The notes below the pieces were generated by a model. It searched no databases, was not told the origin of the DNA, and worked only from the letters and a program-made list of their open reading frames with translations. This document shows positions 35,289 through 46,492 of a stretch of 64,000 nucleotides of DNA, piece by piece (position 1 is the stretch's first letter; each line of letters opens with the position of its first letter). The position numbers and the translations under genes are program-made. This DNA is from Betaproteobacteria bacterium (lineage in GTDB: Bacteria; Pseudomonadota; Gammaproteobacteria; Burkholderiales; Burkholderiaceae), in NCBI GenBank assembly GCA_947453825.1, contig CANGHN010000006.1, positions 22,648 through 86,647 of the forward strand. The letters run 5' to 3'.

Positions 35289-36518
35289 TTAGGCATTGAC
35301 TGCTCTAGAAATCGCCCGCTCTTTAACGGGGAGATTAATCAAGCAAGCAAAAACACCTAATGCAATCGCAATTTGCCAAACAATGAGATAGGAGCCTGTT
35401 CGATCGAATAAATATCCGCCAAGGAAGGCACCACAGAAACTACCAAGTTGGTGTGAGAAAAATACTAATCCTGAAAGCATCGTGAGGTATTTCACGCCGA
35501 ATATTTGTGCAACGATGCCATTGGTTAATGGAATAGTGGACAGCCACAAGAATCCCATAATGGCTGCAAACACATAGGTACTCATTGGCGTTGGGGGCAT
35601 TAATAAGAAAATGATGATAGCTATCGAGCGTCCCAGATAAATCGCTGAGAGTAGGTAGCGCTTCGGAAAGCGTTGCCCCAATATGCCCGAGCCATAAGTT
35701 CCAAAGATATTAAATAAGCCGATTAATGCTAGTGCTGTAGTTGCAACCGCAGGTGCGCCGACTGCAGGGTAGGTCGATGAGAGATCCTTTAGGTAAGGAG
35801 CTAAATGCACGGCAATAAATACAACCTGAAATCCACAGACAAAATATCCCAGTGTTAAGAGACGAAAACTCGGATTAGTGATTGCTTCCTGAAGGGCCTG
35901 CTTAATGGTTTGATCGCCCAGATTATGTTGATGGACAAAATCTTTTTCACGCAACATGAAGGCCGTTGGAATCATGAGGCTAGCCATGAGCGCTAGAAGT
36001 AAGAGGGCATCTTGCGCTCCAAACGCACTCAGTAATCCTTGCTCGGCCGGAATCATTAAAAACTGACCAAAGGAGCCTGCCGCTGCAGCAATGCCCATTG
36101 CCCAAACCCGTTTTTCAGCAATGACGTTGCGCCCCAAAATACCGTAGACCACGCTGTAAGTGGTTGCAGTCTGGGCTAAACCAATCAGTAATCCACCTGC
36201 TAGGGTGAAATTCAATACTTCGGTAGATAGCGCCATGCCTGCTAAACCCAGCGCGTAGAGAATCCCGCCAGCGACCATGATCTTGAATGCCCCATAGCGA
36301 TCTGCTAGAGCACCGGTAACAGGTTGCACTGCACCCCAGATCAGATTTTGTAATGCAATCGTGAGCGCAAAGGTTTCGCGTCCCCAGCCATTGGCAGAGG
36401 TGATAGGTAAATTAAATAATCCAAAGCCATGGCGTATGCCCATCGAGAGCGTCACCATTAAGCCCCCAAAAATGAGCAGTTGTTGTATTGATAAGGGGGT
36501 TTTAGTGTTGTCGGCCAT
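35289..36518 (-). CDS. MFS transporter
   Basis: 409 aa with about 12 hydrophobic segments. The N-terminal half carries MGIRHGFGLFNLPITSANGWGRETFAL and the loop-2 motif GALADRYGAFKIM; a RxxG-type loop appears as GQRFPKRYLLSA. It resembles the monocarboxylate/oxalate-formate antiporter side of MFS. The start is five bases after the CoA-transferase stop, suggesting uptake of the carboxylic acid that the transferase activates. Confidence 0.85.
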   Translation of the reverse strand: MADNTKTPLSIQQLLIFGGLMVTLSMGIRHGFGLFNLPITSANGWGRETFALTIALQNLIWGAVQPVTGALADRYGAFKIMVAGGILYALGLAGMALSTEVLNFTLAGGLLIGLAQTATTYSVVYGILGRNVIAEKRVWAMGIAAAAGSFGQFLMIPAEQGLLSAFGAQDALLLLALMASLMIPTAFMLREKDFVHQHNLGDQTIKQALQEAITNPSFRLLTLGYFVCGFQVVFIAVHLAPYLKDLSSTYPAVGAPAVATTALALIGLFNIFGTYGSGILGQRFPKRYLLSAIYLGRSIAIIIFLLMPPTPMSTYVFAAIMGFLWLSTIPLTNGIVAQIFGVKYLTMLSGLVFFSHQLGSFCGAFLGGYLFDRTGSYLIVWQIAIALGVFACLINLPVKERAISRAVNA

Positions 36519-36523
36519 GATCG

Positions 36524-37744
36524 TTAGATTGCCCCTTTTTGCCGCAGTTCCTCTATTGCAGCATCGTCCAATTGAAGACGCTCATGCAAAATCTGATTCG
36601 TATGCTGGCCTAAGGTAGGTGGTGCCATACGCACTTCAGTCGGTGTTTTTGAAAGCTTCATTGGGCTAGCAACTAATTTCATGCTGCCAGCAGTAGGGTG
36701 AGGTACGTTAATTTGTACTTCTCTAGCGATGACTTGCTCGTTCTCAAAAACCTCTTTGATGTTATTGATCGGGCCGCAGGGAACATTCGCTTTTTCTAAT
36801 AAAGAAATCCATTCCCCCTTTGTTTTCTTGCGAGTCATCTGCTCTAGCAATGGAACAAGTTTCTTGCGATGTTCAACACGCAGTGGATTGGTTTTGAAAA
36901 GAGGATTGTCAGCTAAGTGAGCTTCACCGCCCACCGTAACAAAGTGTCTGTATTGCCCATCATTACCAGCACCTACAATCATCCAGCCGTCGGATGTAGG
37001 GAAGGTTTGATAGGGCACGATGATGGGGGACGCGTTACCCCAGCGCCGTGGCACCTCCCCGGAGGTTAGATAGGCGCTGGATACATTAGCCATGACTGCG
37101 ATTTGTGTATCTAAGAGCGACATGTCAATGTACTGGCCCTCACCGGTGTGATCACGGTGCACAATTGCGGCAAGAATTGCGCTGCTCGCATACATGCCAG
37201 TAAAGATATCTGCAATTGCAACACCGGATTTTTGTGGGCTGGCGCCTTCAAATTCATCGGCTTCACCAGTCACACTCATAAATCCGCCCAGGCCTTGGAT
37301 GATGAAATCATAGCCAGGGCGATGAGCATAAGGACCAGTCTGGCCAAAGCCGGTAATCGAGCAATAAATTAAGTTGGGCTTGATCTTTTTAAGGCTCTCA
37401 TAATTCAGGCCATATTTAGCAAGATCTCCAACCTTGTAGTTTTCAATCACTACATCAGAGTCAGCTGCGAGTTGACGGATAATTTCTTGACCTTCTGGTT
37501 TGCTGATATCAACGGTAATAGAGCGCTTATTTCGATTGATGCATATAAAGTAGGCAGATTCCTCGGTGTCATGGCCAGCAAGGTCTTTTGCAAAAGGAGG
37601 TCCCCAATGGCGCGTATCGTCTCCGCTGCCGGGCCGCTCAACCTTAATGACGTCAGCCCCAAGGTCGGCAAGGTTTTGGGCGCACCAAGGGCCAGCCAGT
37701 ACACGGCTAAGGTCTAAAACACGGATATGACTTAATGCTCCCAT
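36524..37744 (-). CDS. CaiB/BaiF-type (class III) CoA-transferase
   Basis: 406 aa. Opening ALSHIRVLDLSRVLAGPWCAQNLADLGADVIKVERPGSGDDTR is diagnostic. The catalytic aspartate is in YIDMSLLDTQIA (about residue 169). These enzymes move CoA between carboxylic acids (formyl-CoA:oxalate, carnitine, mesaconate and others). The substrate is not determinable. It is first in a unit with an MFS carrier and a small membrane protein; parE is divergent. Confidence 0.92.
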   Translation of the reverse strand: MGALSHIRVLDLSRVLAGPWCAQNLADLGADVIKVERPGSGDDTRHWGPPFAKDLAGHDTEESAYFICINRNKRSITVDISKPEGQEIIRQLAADSDVVIENYKVGDLAKYGLNYESLKKIKPNLIYCSITGFGQTGPYAHRPGYDFIIQGLGGFMSVTGEADEFEGASPQKSGVAIADIFTGMYASSAILAAIVHRDHTGEGQYIDMSLLDTQIAVMANVSSAYLTSGEVPRRWGNASPIIVPYQTFPTSDGWMIVGAGNDGQYRHFVTVGGEAHLADNPLFKTNPLRVEHRKKLVPLLEQMTRKKTKGEWISLLEKANVPCGPINNIKEVFENEQVIAREVQINVPHPTAGSMKLVASPMKLSKTPTEVRMAPPTLGQHTNQILHERLQLDDAAIEELRQKGAI

Positions 37745-37823
37745 GCCTCAATTTTGGCATGGATGACAGGGGAATTCCCGAAAAGTTTAGCCTTGGCCTC
37801 AGACATGACTACAATTTGCGCGC

Positions 37824-39812
37824 ATGGCTACTCGTAAAACTTCCGAATACAGCGAATCATCGATTCAGGTCCTTAAAGGGCTGGAACCAGTCCGTCAGCG
37901 GCCTGGTATGTACACCCGAACTGATAATCCTTTACACATCATTCAAGAGGTGCTGGATAACGCATCTGATGAGGCCTTGGGTGGTTTTGGCAAGCAAATT
38001 ATGGTCACGATGCATACCGATGGTAGCGTAAGCGTAGAAGACGATGGCCGAGGTATTCCGGTTGGCATGCATCCGACAGAAAAATTACCGGTTGTTGAGA
38101 TTGTCTTTACGCAATTACACGCAGGCGGTAAGTTTGAGAAAGGCACAGGTAGTGCTTACGCTTTCTCTGGCGGCTTGCATGGTGTTGGTGTATCAGTAAC
38201 CAATGCGCTCTCCAAACGACTAGAAGTTACAGTTTGGCGTGATGGTCAAGTTTCTACTTTGACTTTTGCCGATGGCAAAGTCATTGAAAAGCTCAAAACT
38301 AAATCTTCATCCAAGGAAGATAAGTCCCACGGTACGAGAGTGCGCGCATGGCCAGACGGTAAGTATTTTGATAGCTCAGCAATACCCATGGCTGATCTCA
38401 TTCGCTTACTGCGTTCTAAGGCAGTTTTATTGCCGGGCGTCAAGGTAACACTGATTCAAGAAAAATCCGGTGAGAGCCAGACATGGCAGTATGCGCAAGG
38501 TTTACGTGGCTATCTTAATGAAGCAATCGCACAAGCGGGACATGGCCCAGAGGTCATCCCCCCTTTTGAAGGTGAGCAATACGCGACAGGAACCGGAGAG
38601 GATGATTCCTTTGCTGAGGGTGAGGGTGCCGCATGGGTAGTTTGCTGGACTGAAGATGGTGCACCGGTGCGGGAAAGTTATGTCAATCTCATTCCAACGC
38701 CTGCAGGTGGTACGCATGAAAGTGGCTTGAGAGAAGGCCTATTTAATGCTGTTAAAGGCTTTATTGAAATGCACGCTTTGCAGCCTAAAGGTGTGAAGTT
38801 AATGCCTGAGGATGTCTTTGCACGCGCCTCATTTATTTTGTCTGCCAAAGTATTAGACCCCCAATTTCAAGGACAAATTAAAGAGCGTCTTAATTCACGG
38901 GATGCAGTGCGCCTAGTTTCTGGATACGCTAAATCAGCACTAGAGCTTTGGCTTAATCAGCATGTAGACTACGGTCGCAAACTGGCAGATTTGGTCATCA
39001 AACAAGCGCAAGCTCGTACTAGAGCTGGACAAAAAGTAGAGAAGAAGAAATCCTCTGGTGTAGCTGTTCTTCCAGGAAAACTCACCGATTGTGAAAGCCA
39101 AGATATTTCCTTAAATGAGATCTTCCTGGTAGAGGGTGATTCTGCAGGTGGATCAGCCAAAATGGGTCGCAATAAGGAGTACCAAGCCATTTTGCCCCTG
39201 CGTGGCAAAGTCTTAAATACCTGGGAAGCAGAACGCGATCGTTTGTTTGCCAATAATGAGGTGCATGACATTGCCGTTGCGATTGGAGTTGATCCTCATG
39301 GTCTAAACGATAGTCCTGACTTGTCTAATTTACGCTATGGCAAGGTTTGTATTCTTTCAGATGCTGATGTCGATGGAGCCCATATTCAAGTTCTGTTATT
39401 AACCCTGTTCTATAAGCATTTTCCTAAATTAATTGATTTAGGTCATGTGTATATTTCTCGGCCACCGCTTTTTAGAGTTGATGCACCAGCACGCGGTAAA
39501 AAACCTGCGCAAAAAATTTATGCACTAGATGCTAATGAGCTTCAAGCGATTGAGGATAAGTTGCGTAAAGATGGTGTTAAAGAGTCTGCTTGGCAAATCT
39601 CCCGCTTTAAAGGTCTGGGAGAAATGAGTGCTGAACAATTGTGGGATACGACTTTAAACCCTGATACCCGACGATTATTGCCAGTCACTTTGGGTTCCTG
39701 GACGGAAGACGAAACCTTCAAAACAATGGATATGTTGATGGGTAAATCTGAATCAGGCGCAAGGCGAGATTGGCTGGAAGAGCGCGGTAATGAAGTTGAG
39801 GCGGATATCTAA
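37824..39812 (+). CDS. parE: DNA topoisomerase IV subunit B
   Basis: 662 aa ATPase subunit of topoisomerase IV, which decatenates daughter chromosomes. GHKL motifs: [26 protein letters not shown] and [46 protein letters not shown] and [30 protein letters not shown] marks it as ParE rather than GyrB. Its TAA shares one base with the parC ATG. Confidence 0.96.
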   Translation: MATRKTSEYSESSIQVLKGLEPVRQRPGMYTRTDNPLHIIQEVLDNASDEALGGFGKQIMVTMHTDGSVSVEDDGRGIPVGMHPTEKLPVVEIVFTQLHAGGKFEKGTGSAYAFSGGLHGVGVSVTNALSKRLEVTVWRDGQVSTLTFADGKVIEKLKTKSSSKEDKSHGTRVRAWPDGKYFDSSAIPMADLIRLLRSKAVLLPGVKVTLIQEKSGESQTWQYAQGLRGYLNEAIAQAGHGPEVIPPFEGEQYATGTGEDDSFAEGEGAAWVVCWTEDGAPVRESYVNLIPTPAGGTHESGLREGLFNAVKGFIEMHALQPKGVKLMPEDVFARASFILSAKVLDPQFQGQIKERLNSRDAVRLVSGYAKSALELWLNQHVDYGRKLADLVIKQAQARTRAGQKVEKKKSSGVAVLPGKLTDCESQDISLNEIFLVEGDSAGGSAKMGRNKEYQAILPLRGKVLNTWEAERDRLFANNEVHDIAVAIGVDPHGLNDSPDLSNLRYGKVCILSDADVDGAHIQVLLLTLFYKHFPKLIDLGHVYISRPPLFRVDAPARGKKPAQKIYALDANELQAIEDKLRKDGVKESAWQISRFKGLGEMSAEQLWDTTLNPDTRRLLPVTLGSWTEDETFKTMDMLMGKSESGARRDWLEERGNEVEADI

Positions 39813-42265
39813 TGGCAAGCAAGAAAACTCCTGGTAAAAAACCTGCGGCAGAGCAAGCCGATTTATTTTCTAATTCTGTTGAGATGGATGTAGTGGAAGT
39901 TGCCCAAACTCCAACACCTAATGTGAAGACTACCTCTAAAGGCCCTAATGATCCTCACGATCCTAAAACAATGGATTTGAATGAGGACAACAAAGATAGC
40001 TTGACCCTGGCTGTTTATGCAGAACGTGCGTACCTAGATTACGCGATTAGCGTTGTAAAAGGTCGCGCACTACCAGAGGTGGCTGATGGTCAGAAGCCTG
40101 TGCAGCGCCGGATTCTATTTTCCATGAGTGAAATGGGCTTACGTGCGGATGCTAAGCCTGTGAAAAGTGCCCGTGTTGTGGGAGATGTGCTTGGTAAATT
40201 CCACCCGCATGGTGACCAGTCAGCCTATGATGCTTTGGTACGCCTGGCCCAGAGCTTCTCATTACGTTACCCCCTCATTGATGGCCAAGGTAACTTTGGT
40301 TCGCGGGATGGTGACGGTGCGGCTGCCATGCGCTATACCGAAGCACGTTTAACTAAGATTGCAGGCTTATTACTCAGTGAAATCGACGAAGGAACGGTTG
40401 ATTTTTCGTCCAATTATGATGGTTCATTCCAAGAGCCTAAGTTGCTGCCAGCCCGTCTTCCGTTTGTATTGCTAAATGGCGCATCGGGCATTGCAGTTGG
40501 TATGGCAACTGAAATTCCATCCCATAATTTGCGTGAAGTTGCTGCTGCTGCTATTGCGGTAATGAAGTCGCCTAAGCTTTCCATGGCAGAACTTCTCAAA
40601 ATCATGCCGGGCCCTGACTATCCAGGTGGTGGCCAAATTATTTCCTCTGATGCAGAAATTGCCCAGATTTATGAGACGGGTAGAGGCAGTATTAAGGTAC
40701 GTGCTCGCTGGTCTGTTGAAGAGTTGGCTCGCGGTCAATGGCAAATCGTAGTCAATGAATTGCCGCCCGCTACTTCATCACAACGGGTTCTGCAAGAGAT
40801 TGAAGAAATTACTAATCCCAAAGTGAAGGTTGGCAAAAAGACCTTAACTCCCGAACAAAATAATCTCAAGTCTACCATTTTGAATATGTTGGATGGTGTA
40901 CGTGACGAGTCTAGCAAGGACGCTGCGGTTCGTTTAGTGTTTGAGCCTAAGAGTAAAAATATTGATGTTAATGAGTTTGTTAATTTGTTATTGGCACATA
41001 CTTCATTGGAGTCAAATGCGCCAATGAATTTGGTGATGATTGGCAATGATGGTCGTCCACGCCAAAAAGGTTTAAAAGAAATCTTGAGCGAGTGGGTTGA
41101 GTTCAGAGTTGCTACGGTTACGCGCCGAACACAGTTTCGTTTGGGCAAGGTCAAGGACCGTATGCACATATTGGAAGGGCGTTTAACTGTTCTTCTTAAT
41201 ATTGATAAGGTCATTAAGATCATTCGCAATAGCGATGAGCCTAAGGTGGATTTAATCAAAGAATTTAAGTTGTCGGATCGACAGGCCGAAGATATTTTAG
41301 ATATTCGTCTGCGTCAGTTAGCACGCCTTGAAGGAATCAAGATTGAGCAGGAGCTTAAAGAGCTCAAGTCTGAACGCGATGATCTTGAAGGTCTATTGCA
41401 AAGTGATGCGGTATTGCGTAAACGCATTATCAAGGAAATTGAATCCGATATGAAGGACTATGGCGATGACCGTCGAACCTTGATTCAGGAAGATAAGCGC
41501 GCTATTGCTGAGACCAAGGTCATTGATGAGCCAGTTACTGTGATTGTTTCCCAAAAAGGTTGGGTACGCGTTCGTCAAGGTCATGAACATGACGCGACGC
41601 AATTTGGCTTTAAGGCTGGAGATGCGATGTATGCAACCTTTGAGGTTCGTACGGTTGATCTGATGCAAGGATTTGGTAGTGATGGACGTGTTTATACCGT
41701 TCCTGTGAGTGAATTACCTGGCGCTCGTGGCGATGGTTCCCCATTAACGAGTTTTATTAATCTAGCTCCTGGCTCGCAGATGGTTGCTTACTACGCTGGT
41801 CAAGCAGACGACTTAGTTTTGCTGTCTACGAAAGCGGGTTATGGCTTCTTAGCCAATGTCGCCGATATGACAACGCGCAATAAAGCAGGAAAATCCTTTA
41901 TGAGCATTGATGCCAAGATTCCTGGTGATGCGCCTTTAGGTGCAGCAAAGGTTGAAGTTGGCATGAAGCAGGTTGCCTGTTTGTCTGAAGCTTCTAAACT
42001 GTTGGTCTTCCCTCTAGATGAGTTAAAGCGTTTGCCAACGGGTGGTAAGGGCGTTATTTTGATGGGCTTAGATGGTAAAGAAGCTTTGGCTTCAGCGATC
42101 GCTGTGGGACCTGCAGGCGCATCTTATTCTGGTGCGGGTCGCGGTGGTAAACCTACTGAACTCAACTTGGACGCGAAAACTTTGAAATCCTTTGCAGGTA
42201 ATCGAGCGCGCAAGGGGCATTTCGTTGAGCCGCGTTTAAAAGACGGCAAACTCAAAGCAAATTAA
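39812..42265 (+). CDS. parC: DNA topoisomerase IV subunit A
   Basis: 817 aa breakage-reunion subunit. The catalytic tyrosine lies in [11 protein letters not shown] (about residue 172); the quinolone-resistance region reads [19 protein letters not shown], in which the first usual Ser position is Asp-Gln-Ser (DQSAY). A C-terminal beta-pinwheel follows ([15 protein letters not shown], then [11 protein letters not shown]). Longer than E. coli ParC (752 aa) because of an N-terminal ~50-residue charged extension. Overlaps parE by one base and xdhC by four at the 3' end. Confidence 0.96.
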   Translation: MASKKTPGKKPAAEQADLFSNSVEMDVVEVAQTPTPNVKTTSKGPNDPHDPKTMDLNEDNKDSLTLAVYAERAYLDYAISVVKGRALPEVADGQKPVQRRILFSMSEMGLRADAKPVKSARVVGDVLGKFHPHGDQSAYDALVRLAQSFSLRYPLIDGQGNFGSRDGDGAAAMRYTEARLTKIAGLLLSEIDEGTVDFSSNYDGSFQEPKLLPARLPFVLLNGASGIAVGMATEIPSHNLREVAAAAIAVMKSPKLSMAELLKIMPGPDYPGGGQIISSDAEIAQIYETGRGSIKVRARWSVEELARGQWQIVVNELPPATSSQRVLQEIEEITNPKVKVGKKTLTPEQNNLKSTILNMLDGVRDESSKDAAVRLVFEPKSKNIDVNEFVNLLLAHTSLESNAPMNLVMIGNDGRPRQKGLKEILSEWVEFRVATVTRRTQFRLGKVKDRMHILEGRLTVLLNIDKVIKIIRNSDEPKVDLIKEFKLSDRQAEDILDIRLRQLARLEGIKIEQELKELKSERDDLEGLLQSDAVLRKRIIKEIESDMKDYGDDRRTLIQEDKRAIAETKVIDEPVTVIVSQKGWVRVRQGHEHDATQFGFKAGDAMYATFEVRTVDLMQGFGSDGRVYTVPVSELPGARGDGSPLTSFINLAPGSQMVAYYAGQADDLVLLSTKAGYGFLANVADMTTRNKAGKSFMSIDAKIPGDAPLGAAKVEVGMKQVACLSEASKLLVFPLDELKRLPTGGKGVILMGLDGKEALASAIAVGPAGASYSGAGRGGKPTELNLDAKTLKSFAGNRARKGHFVEPRLKDGKLKAN

Positions 42266-43221
42266 TTCTTTTTCGGAATGCTGATGCCGTATTTAACGGC
42301 AATGACCTCTGCCAGAATAGAAACGGCAATTTCTGGCGGGGTAAGCGCACCAATATAAAGGCCAACTGGCCCATGCAGTCTTTCAACCTGCTCTTTGCTC
42401 AGATCAAATTCTAAGAGTCGATCTTTGCGTTTTTGAGTATTGTTGCGACTACCTAAGGCGCCAACATAAAAAGCGGAGGATTTCAATGCTTCCATGAGAG
42501 CCATGTCATCTAATTTGGGATCATGGGTGAGCGCCACCACTGCTGTATGGGGATCTACGCCAATTTCTAGTAGAACATCATCAGGCATCCCTTGAATAAA
42601 GCGGATATCTTGACGGTGTAAACCTTCAGCGTATTCTTCGCGCGGGTCAATCACAATGACTTCAAAATCAGAGGCTAGAGCAAAGTCGGCAGTGTAGAGG
42701 GAAAGTTGACCTGCACCGATGATGATCATGCGCCAACGTGGACCATAGGTCGTCTGCATTTCATGTTCAGTGAATAAAAATTCATCATTACGGCCACCAG
42801 ATGCTAAGGATGAATATCCTGTCGATAAGTTGACAGTTCGACGTGTAATTTGATGACTAGAGATTTCATGGAGCAGCTTTTCTAAGATTGCTAACTCTGG
42901 TTTAGGCTCTACTAGAAGTCTGAGTGTGCCGCCGCAGGGAAGACCAAAGCGAGCTGCTTCTTGTTGGCTCACACCATAGACAACCATTTCAGGGGTAGAG
43001 CGAGTCAGAATTTCTGATTGAGCTCGACGGATTAAGTCATCTTCAACACAACCGCCAGAGACCGAGCCTGCCACCTGGCCATCTTGACGAATAGCCAGCC
43101 ATGAACCAACAGGGCGAGGTGCAGATCCCCACGTTTGGACAACGGTAGCTATTGCTACAGGGTGTCCTGCTTTAAGCCAGGTCACGGCAGATTCGAGGAC
43201 GCTTAAATCAGTGCTATTCAT
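42262..43221 (-). CDS. XdhC/CoxI-family molybdoenzyme maturation protein
   Basis: 319 aa. N-terminal XdhC_CoxI domain ([52 protein letters not shown]) and C-terminal Rossmann-like XdhC domain ([57 protein letters not shown]). XdhC inserts the sulfurated Mo cofactor into xanthine dehydrogenase-type enzymes. Divergent from a MobA-like nucleotidyltransferase, its usual partner. No Mo-hydroxylase structural genes are in the window. Confidence 0.93.
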   Translation of the reverse strand: MNSTDLSVLESAVTWLKAGHPVAIATVVQTWGSAPRPVGSWLAIRQDGQVAGSVSGGCVEDDLIRRAQSEILTRSTPEMVVYGVSQQEAARFGLPCGGTLRLLVEPKPELAILEKLLHEISSHQITRRTVNLSTGYSSLASGGRNDEFLFTEHEMQTTYGPRWRMIIIGAGQLSLYTADFALASDFEVIVIDPREEYAEGLHRQDIRFIQGMPDDVLLEIGVDPHTAVVALTHDPKLDDMALMEALKSSAFYVGALGSRNNTQKRKDRLLEFDLSKEQVERLHGPVGLYIGALTPPEIAVSILAEVIAVKYGISIPKKN

Positions 43222-43275
43222 GCTGTTTGTAGTCTTTATTGTTTAATTTTTATTTTCCTATTTATTATCACCCTA

Positions 43276-43926
43276 ATGACATCAACAAGTAAGACACCTC
43301 AAAATACCTCTTTGCGACTAGCCATTCTTTTGTTGGCTGCAGGCGAGGGTAGTCGTGCCGGTTCGATTCCGAAGGCATTATTAAAAAAAGATGGACAAAG
43401 CTTATTAAGACGCTTTTGCCAGGTAGCGCGCGGATTTTCTCCTACGGAACTCCTTGTAGTAACCGGCTTTCATGCTCATGTGATCAATGCCGAGTTGGCA
43501 TTGATAGGGCGGGATGTGGACCTGCCTATCACCATAGTACTCAATCCTCACCCAGAATTAGGTCAGCCAAGCTCTGTGCGTTTAGGTCTAGAGAGTCTGA
43601 AGACTCAATACGATATTTTATTGGTGGCTCTGTCCGATCAACCAAAGGTTGGTGCCCAAGAAATTGCCGACCTGATTACGCTATTTGAAAAACGAGATTT
43701 GCATTGCGAAATGATTTTGCCTATGGTCGGCCAAAAACGCGGTAATCCCGTGTTGTTCTCTCAAAAAGCAATTCATGAAATCTTGGCAACACCAGGAATG
43801 GTATGCAGGGAATATATGGATCAAAACCCAGAGCTAGTTCAAATCTTTTCCACTGAAAACATGGCTTATGTAGTAGATGTTGATACCCAAGCGGATATTC
43901 AAAAGCTAGGTTTGGATCAGATTTAA
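43276..43926 (+). CDS. MobA-like NTP transferase (molybdenum cofactor cytidylyltransferase type)
   Basis: 216 aa. Nucleotide loop LAILLLAAGEGSRAGSIPKALL, then LLVALSDQPKVGAQEIADL and PMVGQKRGNPVLFS match MocA/CoxC-like cytidylyl or guanylyl transferases acting on molybdopterin. It pairs divergently with xdhC (54-base shared promoter region) and so supports Mo-hydroxylase assembly. Convergent overlap of four bases with the RidA gene. Confidence 0.87.
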   Translation: MTSTSKTPQNTSLRLAILLLAAGEGSRAGSIPKALLKKDGQSLLRRFCQVARGFSPTELLVVTGFHAHVINAELALIGRDVDLPITIVLNPHPELGQPSSVRLGLESLKTQYDILLVALSDQPKVGAQEIADLITLFEKRDLHCEMILPMVGQKRGNPVLFSQKAIHEILATPGMVCREYMDQNPELVQIFSTENMAYVVDVDTQADIQKLGLDQI

Positions 43927-44381
43927 ATCTCGGCAATCAACTCGATTTCAACGCAAGCACCCAGGGGAATTTGAGCAACACCAAAAGCACTGCGGGCATG
44001 TTTTCCTGAATCACCAAATACTTCGAATAACAATTCTGAGCAGCCATTCACCACAAGATGTTGCTCGGTATATTCAGCAGTAGAGTTGACAAGCCCCATT
44101 ACTTTGACAATGCGCTTGACTTTATCGAGCGTGCCCAAGTGACTGTGCAAGCTCGATAGAAGATCAATGGCAATTGATCTAGCAGCTGCCTTGCCTGTTT
44201 CGGTGTCCATGTCCTTGCCTAATTTACCAACCCAAGGCTTGCCATCTTTTTTGGCGATGTGACCAGAGAGAAAAACGGTATTGCCAGAAGTAGCTGCCAT
44301 GACGTAGGCTGCCGCAGGCGGTCCGGGTGGTGGCAAATCAATGCCTAAGGCTTGTAAACGCGCGCTAATTTTTGTGCTCAT
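43923..44381 (-). CDS. RidA/YjgF-family protein
   Basis: 152 aa. Family features: GNTVFLSGHIAKKDGKPWVGKLGKDMDTETGKAAARSIAIDLL, KRIVKVMGLVNSTAEY and SAFGVAQIPLGACVEIELIAEI (including the arginine-replaced region R near HARSAFG). It is longer at the N-terminus than RidA itself and belongs to the Rid sub-branch common in proteobacteria. Likely imine/enamine deaminase or reactive-intermediate handling. It follows the VWA gene by 47 bases on the same strand. Confidence 0.88.
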   Translation of the reverse strand: MSTKISARLQALGIDLPPPGPPAAAYVMAATSGNTVFLSGHIAKKDGKPWVGKLGKDMDTETGKAAARSIAIDLLSSLHSHLGTLDKVKRIVKVMGLVNSTAEYTEQHLVVNGCSELLFEVFGDSGKHARSAFGVAQIPLGACVEIELIAEI

Positions 44382-44428
44382 GGTTAATTTTTGAAAGCTA
44401 AAAAGGTAAATAAATGGATCGTTGTATC

Positions 44429-45604
44429 TTACTTGGAAAGTTGACGCATGGCACTTTCTAGGCCATTGAGAGTCACTGGATACATCCTGTCTTTGAGAAG
44501 ATTTTTCATAATGTCGATCGATTGGCGGTATTGCCAGATAGGCTCTGGCTCAGGGTTAAGCCAGGCAAAATGGGGGAAATGCTCAAGTAAGCGATTCATC
44601 CAAACCGCCCCAGCCTCGCGATTGTTGTATTCCACAGATCCATTAGGACTCAAAATTTCATAGGGCGACATGGTGGCATCACCAACAAAGATAAGCTTAT
44701 AGTCAGACCCATATTTATTGATGATCTCTTGCGTTGAAGTCACCTGATCACGCCGCCGGCGATTACTTCGCCAGAGATTTTCATATACACAGTTATGAAA
44801 ATAGTAGTGCTCTAAATGTTTAAATTCCGCTTTAGCGGCAGAAAATAATTCACCAATACGAATAATGTGATCATCCATTGAGCCCCCAACATCCATCAGC
44901 AATAAGACTTTAACTTGGTTATGGCGCTCAGGTCGCATTTGGATATCAAGCATGCCAGCATTGGCCGCTGTAGAGTGAATGGTTTTATCCAAATCAAGCT
45001 CGAGTACTGAGCCTTCACGAGCAAAACGTCGAAGACGACGCAGGGCGACTTTAATATTTCTAGTGCCAAGGGCAAGATCGCTGTCATAGTCTTTGAACTC
45101 ACGCGCCTCCCAGACTTTGATGGCAGTTCGGTTGCCAGCACTATCCCCGCCAATCCGAATACCTTCTGGGTGATAACCGCTGTGTCCAAATGGCGAGGAG
45201 CCACCAGCACCAATCCATTTATTGCCACCCCCGTGCCATTCTTTTTGTTCTTTAAGTAGCTCCTCAAGACGTTTTTTTAGCGCCTCGGGTCCGCCTAGTT
45301 TTTTTAATGCCGCTTTCTCTTCATCGGTGAGAACGCGTTGCAATTTTTTTTCCAACCAGTCAAGAGGAATGTCGGGTGATAACGCAATGATTTGCTCTAT
45401 ACCGTTGAAATAAGCACCAAAAACCTGATCAAAGCGATCGAAGTGCTGCTCATCTTTAACAAGGGTCATGCGAGACAGCTGATAGAACTCATCGATCGAT
45501 GGGTTGATGACTCCAGATTTCAGGGCCTCTAAAAGAGTTAAAAACTCCCGGACTGATACAGGAACTTTAGCCTCCTTTAAATTCAGGAAGAATTGAATCA
45601 ACAT
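44429..45604 (-). CDS. CoxE-like VWA-domain protein
   Basis: 391 aa. The N-terminal half is a helical region with KKLQRVLTDEEKAALKKLGG and a Gly-rich linker; the C-terminal VWA domain has VLLLMDVGGSMDDH, where the MIDAS DxSxS is DVGGS (first Ser replaced by Gly), FHNCVYENLW and FVGDATMSPYEI. This matches the COG3552/CoxE group, partners of MoxR-type ATPases. It follows the MoxR gene by 18 bases. Together they form a chaperone/metal-insertion pair, here probably for a Mo-hydroxylase elsewhere. Confidence 0.88.
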   Translation of the reverse strand: MLIQFFLNLKEAKVPVSVREFLTLLEALKSGVINPSIDEFYQLSRMTLVKDEQHFDRFDQVFGAYFNGIEQIIALSPDIPLDWLEKKLQRVLTDEEKAALKKLGGPEALKKRLEELLKEQKEWHGGGNKWIGAGGSSPFGHSGYHPEGIRIGGDSAGNRTAIKVWEAREFKDYDSDLALGTRNIKVALRRLRRFAREGSVLELDLDKTIHSTAANAGMLDIQMRPERHNQVKVLLLMDVGGSMDDHIIRIGELFSAAKAEFKHLEHYYFHNCVYENLWRSNRRRRDQVTSTQEIINKYGSDYKLIFVGDATMSPYEILSPNGSVEYNNREAGAVWMNRLLEHFPHFAWLNPEPEPIWQYRQSIDIMKNLLKDRMYPVTLNGLESAMRQLSK

Positions 45605-45622
45605 GACTTTATGAGCAATTTA

Positions 45623-46492
45623 TTAGCGATGATTCCGATTCATCATGACTAAGCGTTCAAATAGATGTATGTCTTGTTCATTTTTGAGTAGTGCCCCATG
45701 CAAAGGTGGAACCACAATCTTGTCATCATTGCTTTGCAGGGCCTCTGGGGGGATATCCTCGGCAAGAAGTAGTTTTAACCAATCAATTAATTCAGAGGTA
45801 GAGGGCTTCTTTTTTAAGCCTGGCAAAGAGCGTATTTGATAAAAAGCCTTTAAGGCAGCATCCAAAAGGTCTTGCTTGATCTTGGGGTGGTGCACATCCA
45901 CAATGCGCTGCATAGTGCTGGCATCTGGAAAGGCAATGTAATGGAAAAAGCAGCGGCGTAAGAATGCATCAGGCAATTCTTTTTCATTATTTGAGGTAAT
46001 GATGACCAGAGGGCGATGTTTAGCTTTGACTAACTCTCGTGTCTCATAAACATAAAACTCCATACGATCAATTTCACGTAATAAATCATTCGGAAATTCA
46101 ATATCCGCTTTATCAATCTCATCAATGAGCAACACTGTGGGTTCGTCCGCTTCAAATGCCTGCCATAAAACACCCTTCACGATGTAATTGCGAATGTCTT
46201 TAACTTTTTCATCGCCCAGTTGAGAGTCCCGCAAGCGACTTACCGCATCGTATTCATATAAACCTTGTTGTGCTTTGGTTGTCGACTTGATATGCCATTG
46301 CAAAAGGGGCATCTTCAAAGCGGCCCCTACCTCTTCCGCCAGCATTGTCTTGCCGGTGCCAGGCTCGCCCTTGATTAAAAGGGGTCGCTGTAAGGCCAGC
46401 GCTGCATTCACTGCTAACTTGAGGTCATCGGTGGCAACGTAACTCTCGCTGCCATCAAAACGGTCTTGGGGTTTTGGTTTGGATTGGCTCAT
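45623..46492 (-). CDS. MoxR/CoxD-family AAA ATPase
   Basis: 289 aa. Walker A RPLLIKGEPGTGKTML, Walker B TVLLIDEIDKADIEFPNDLLREID, sensor VIITSNNEKELPDAFLRRCFFHYI. MoxR ATPases with a VWA partner remodel metalloenzymes (CoxD with CoxE in CO dehydrogenase biogenesis). First gene of the MoxR-VWA-RidA run. Confidence 0.94.
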   Translation of the reverse strand: MSQSKPKPQDRFDGSESYVATDDLKLAVNAALALQRPLLIKGEPGTGKTMLAEEVGAALKMPLLQWHIKSTTKAQQGLYEYDAVSRLRDSQLGDEKVKDIRNYIVKGVLWQAFEADEPTVLLIDEIDKADIEFPNDLLREIDRMEFYVYETRELVKAKHRPLVIITSNNEKELPDAFLRRCFFHYIAFPDASTMQRIVDVHHPKIKQDLLDAALKAFYQIRSLPGLKKKPSTSELIDWLKLLLAEDIPPEALQSNDDKIVVPPLHGALLKNEQDIHLFERLVMMNRNHR

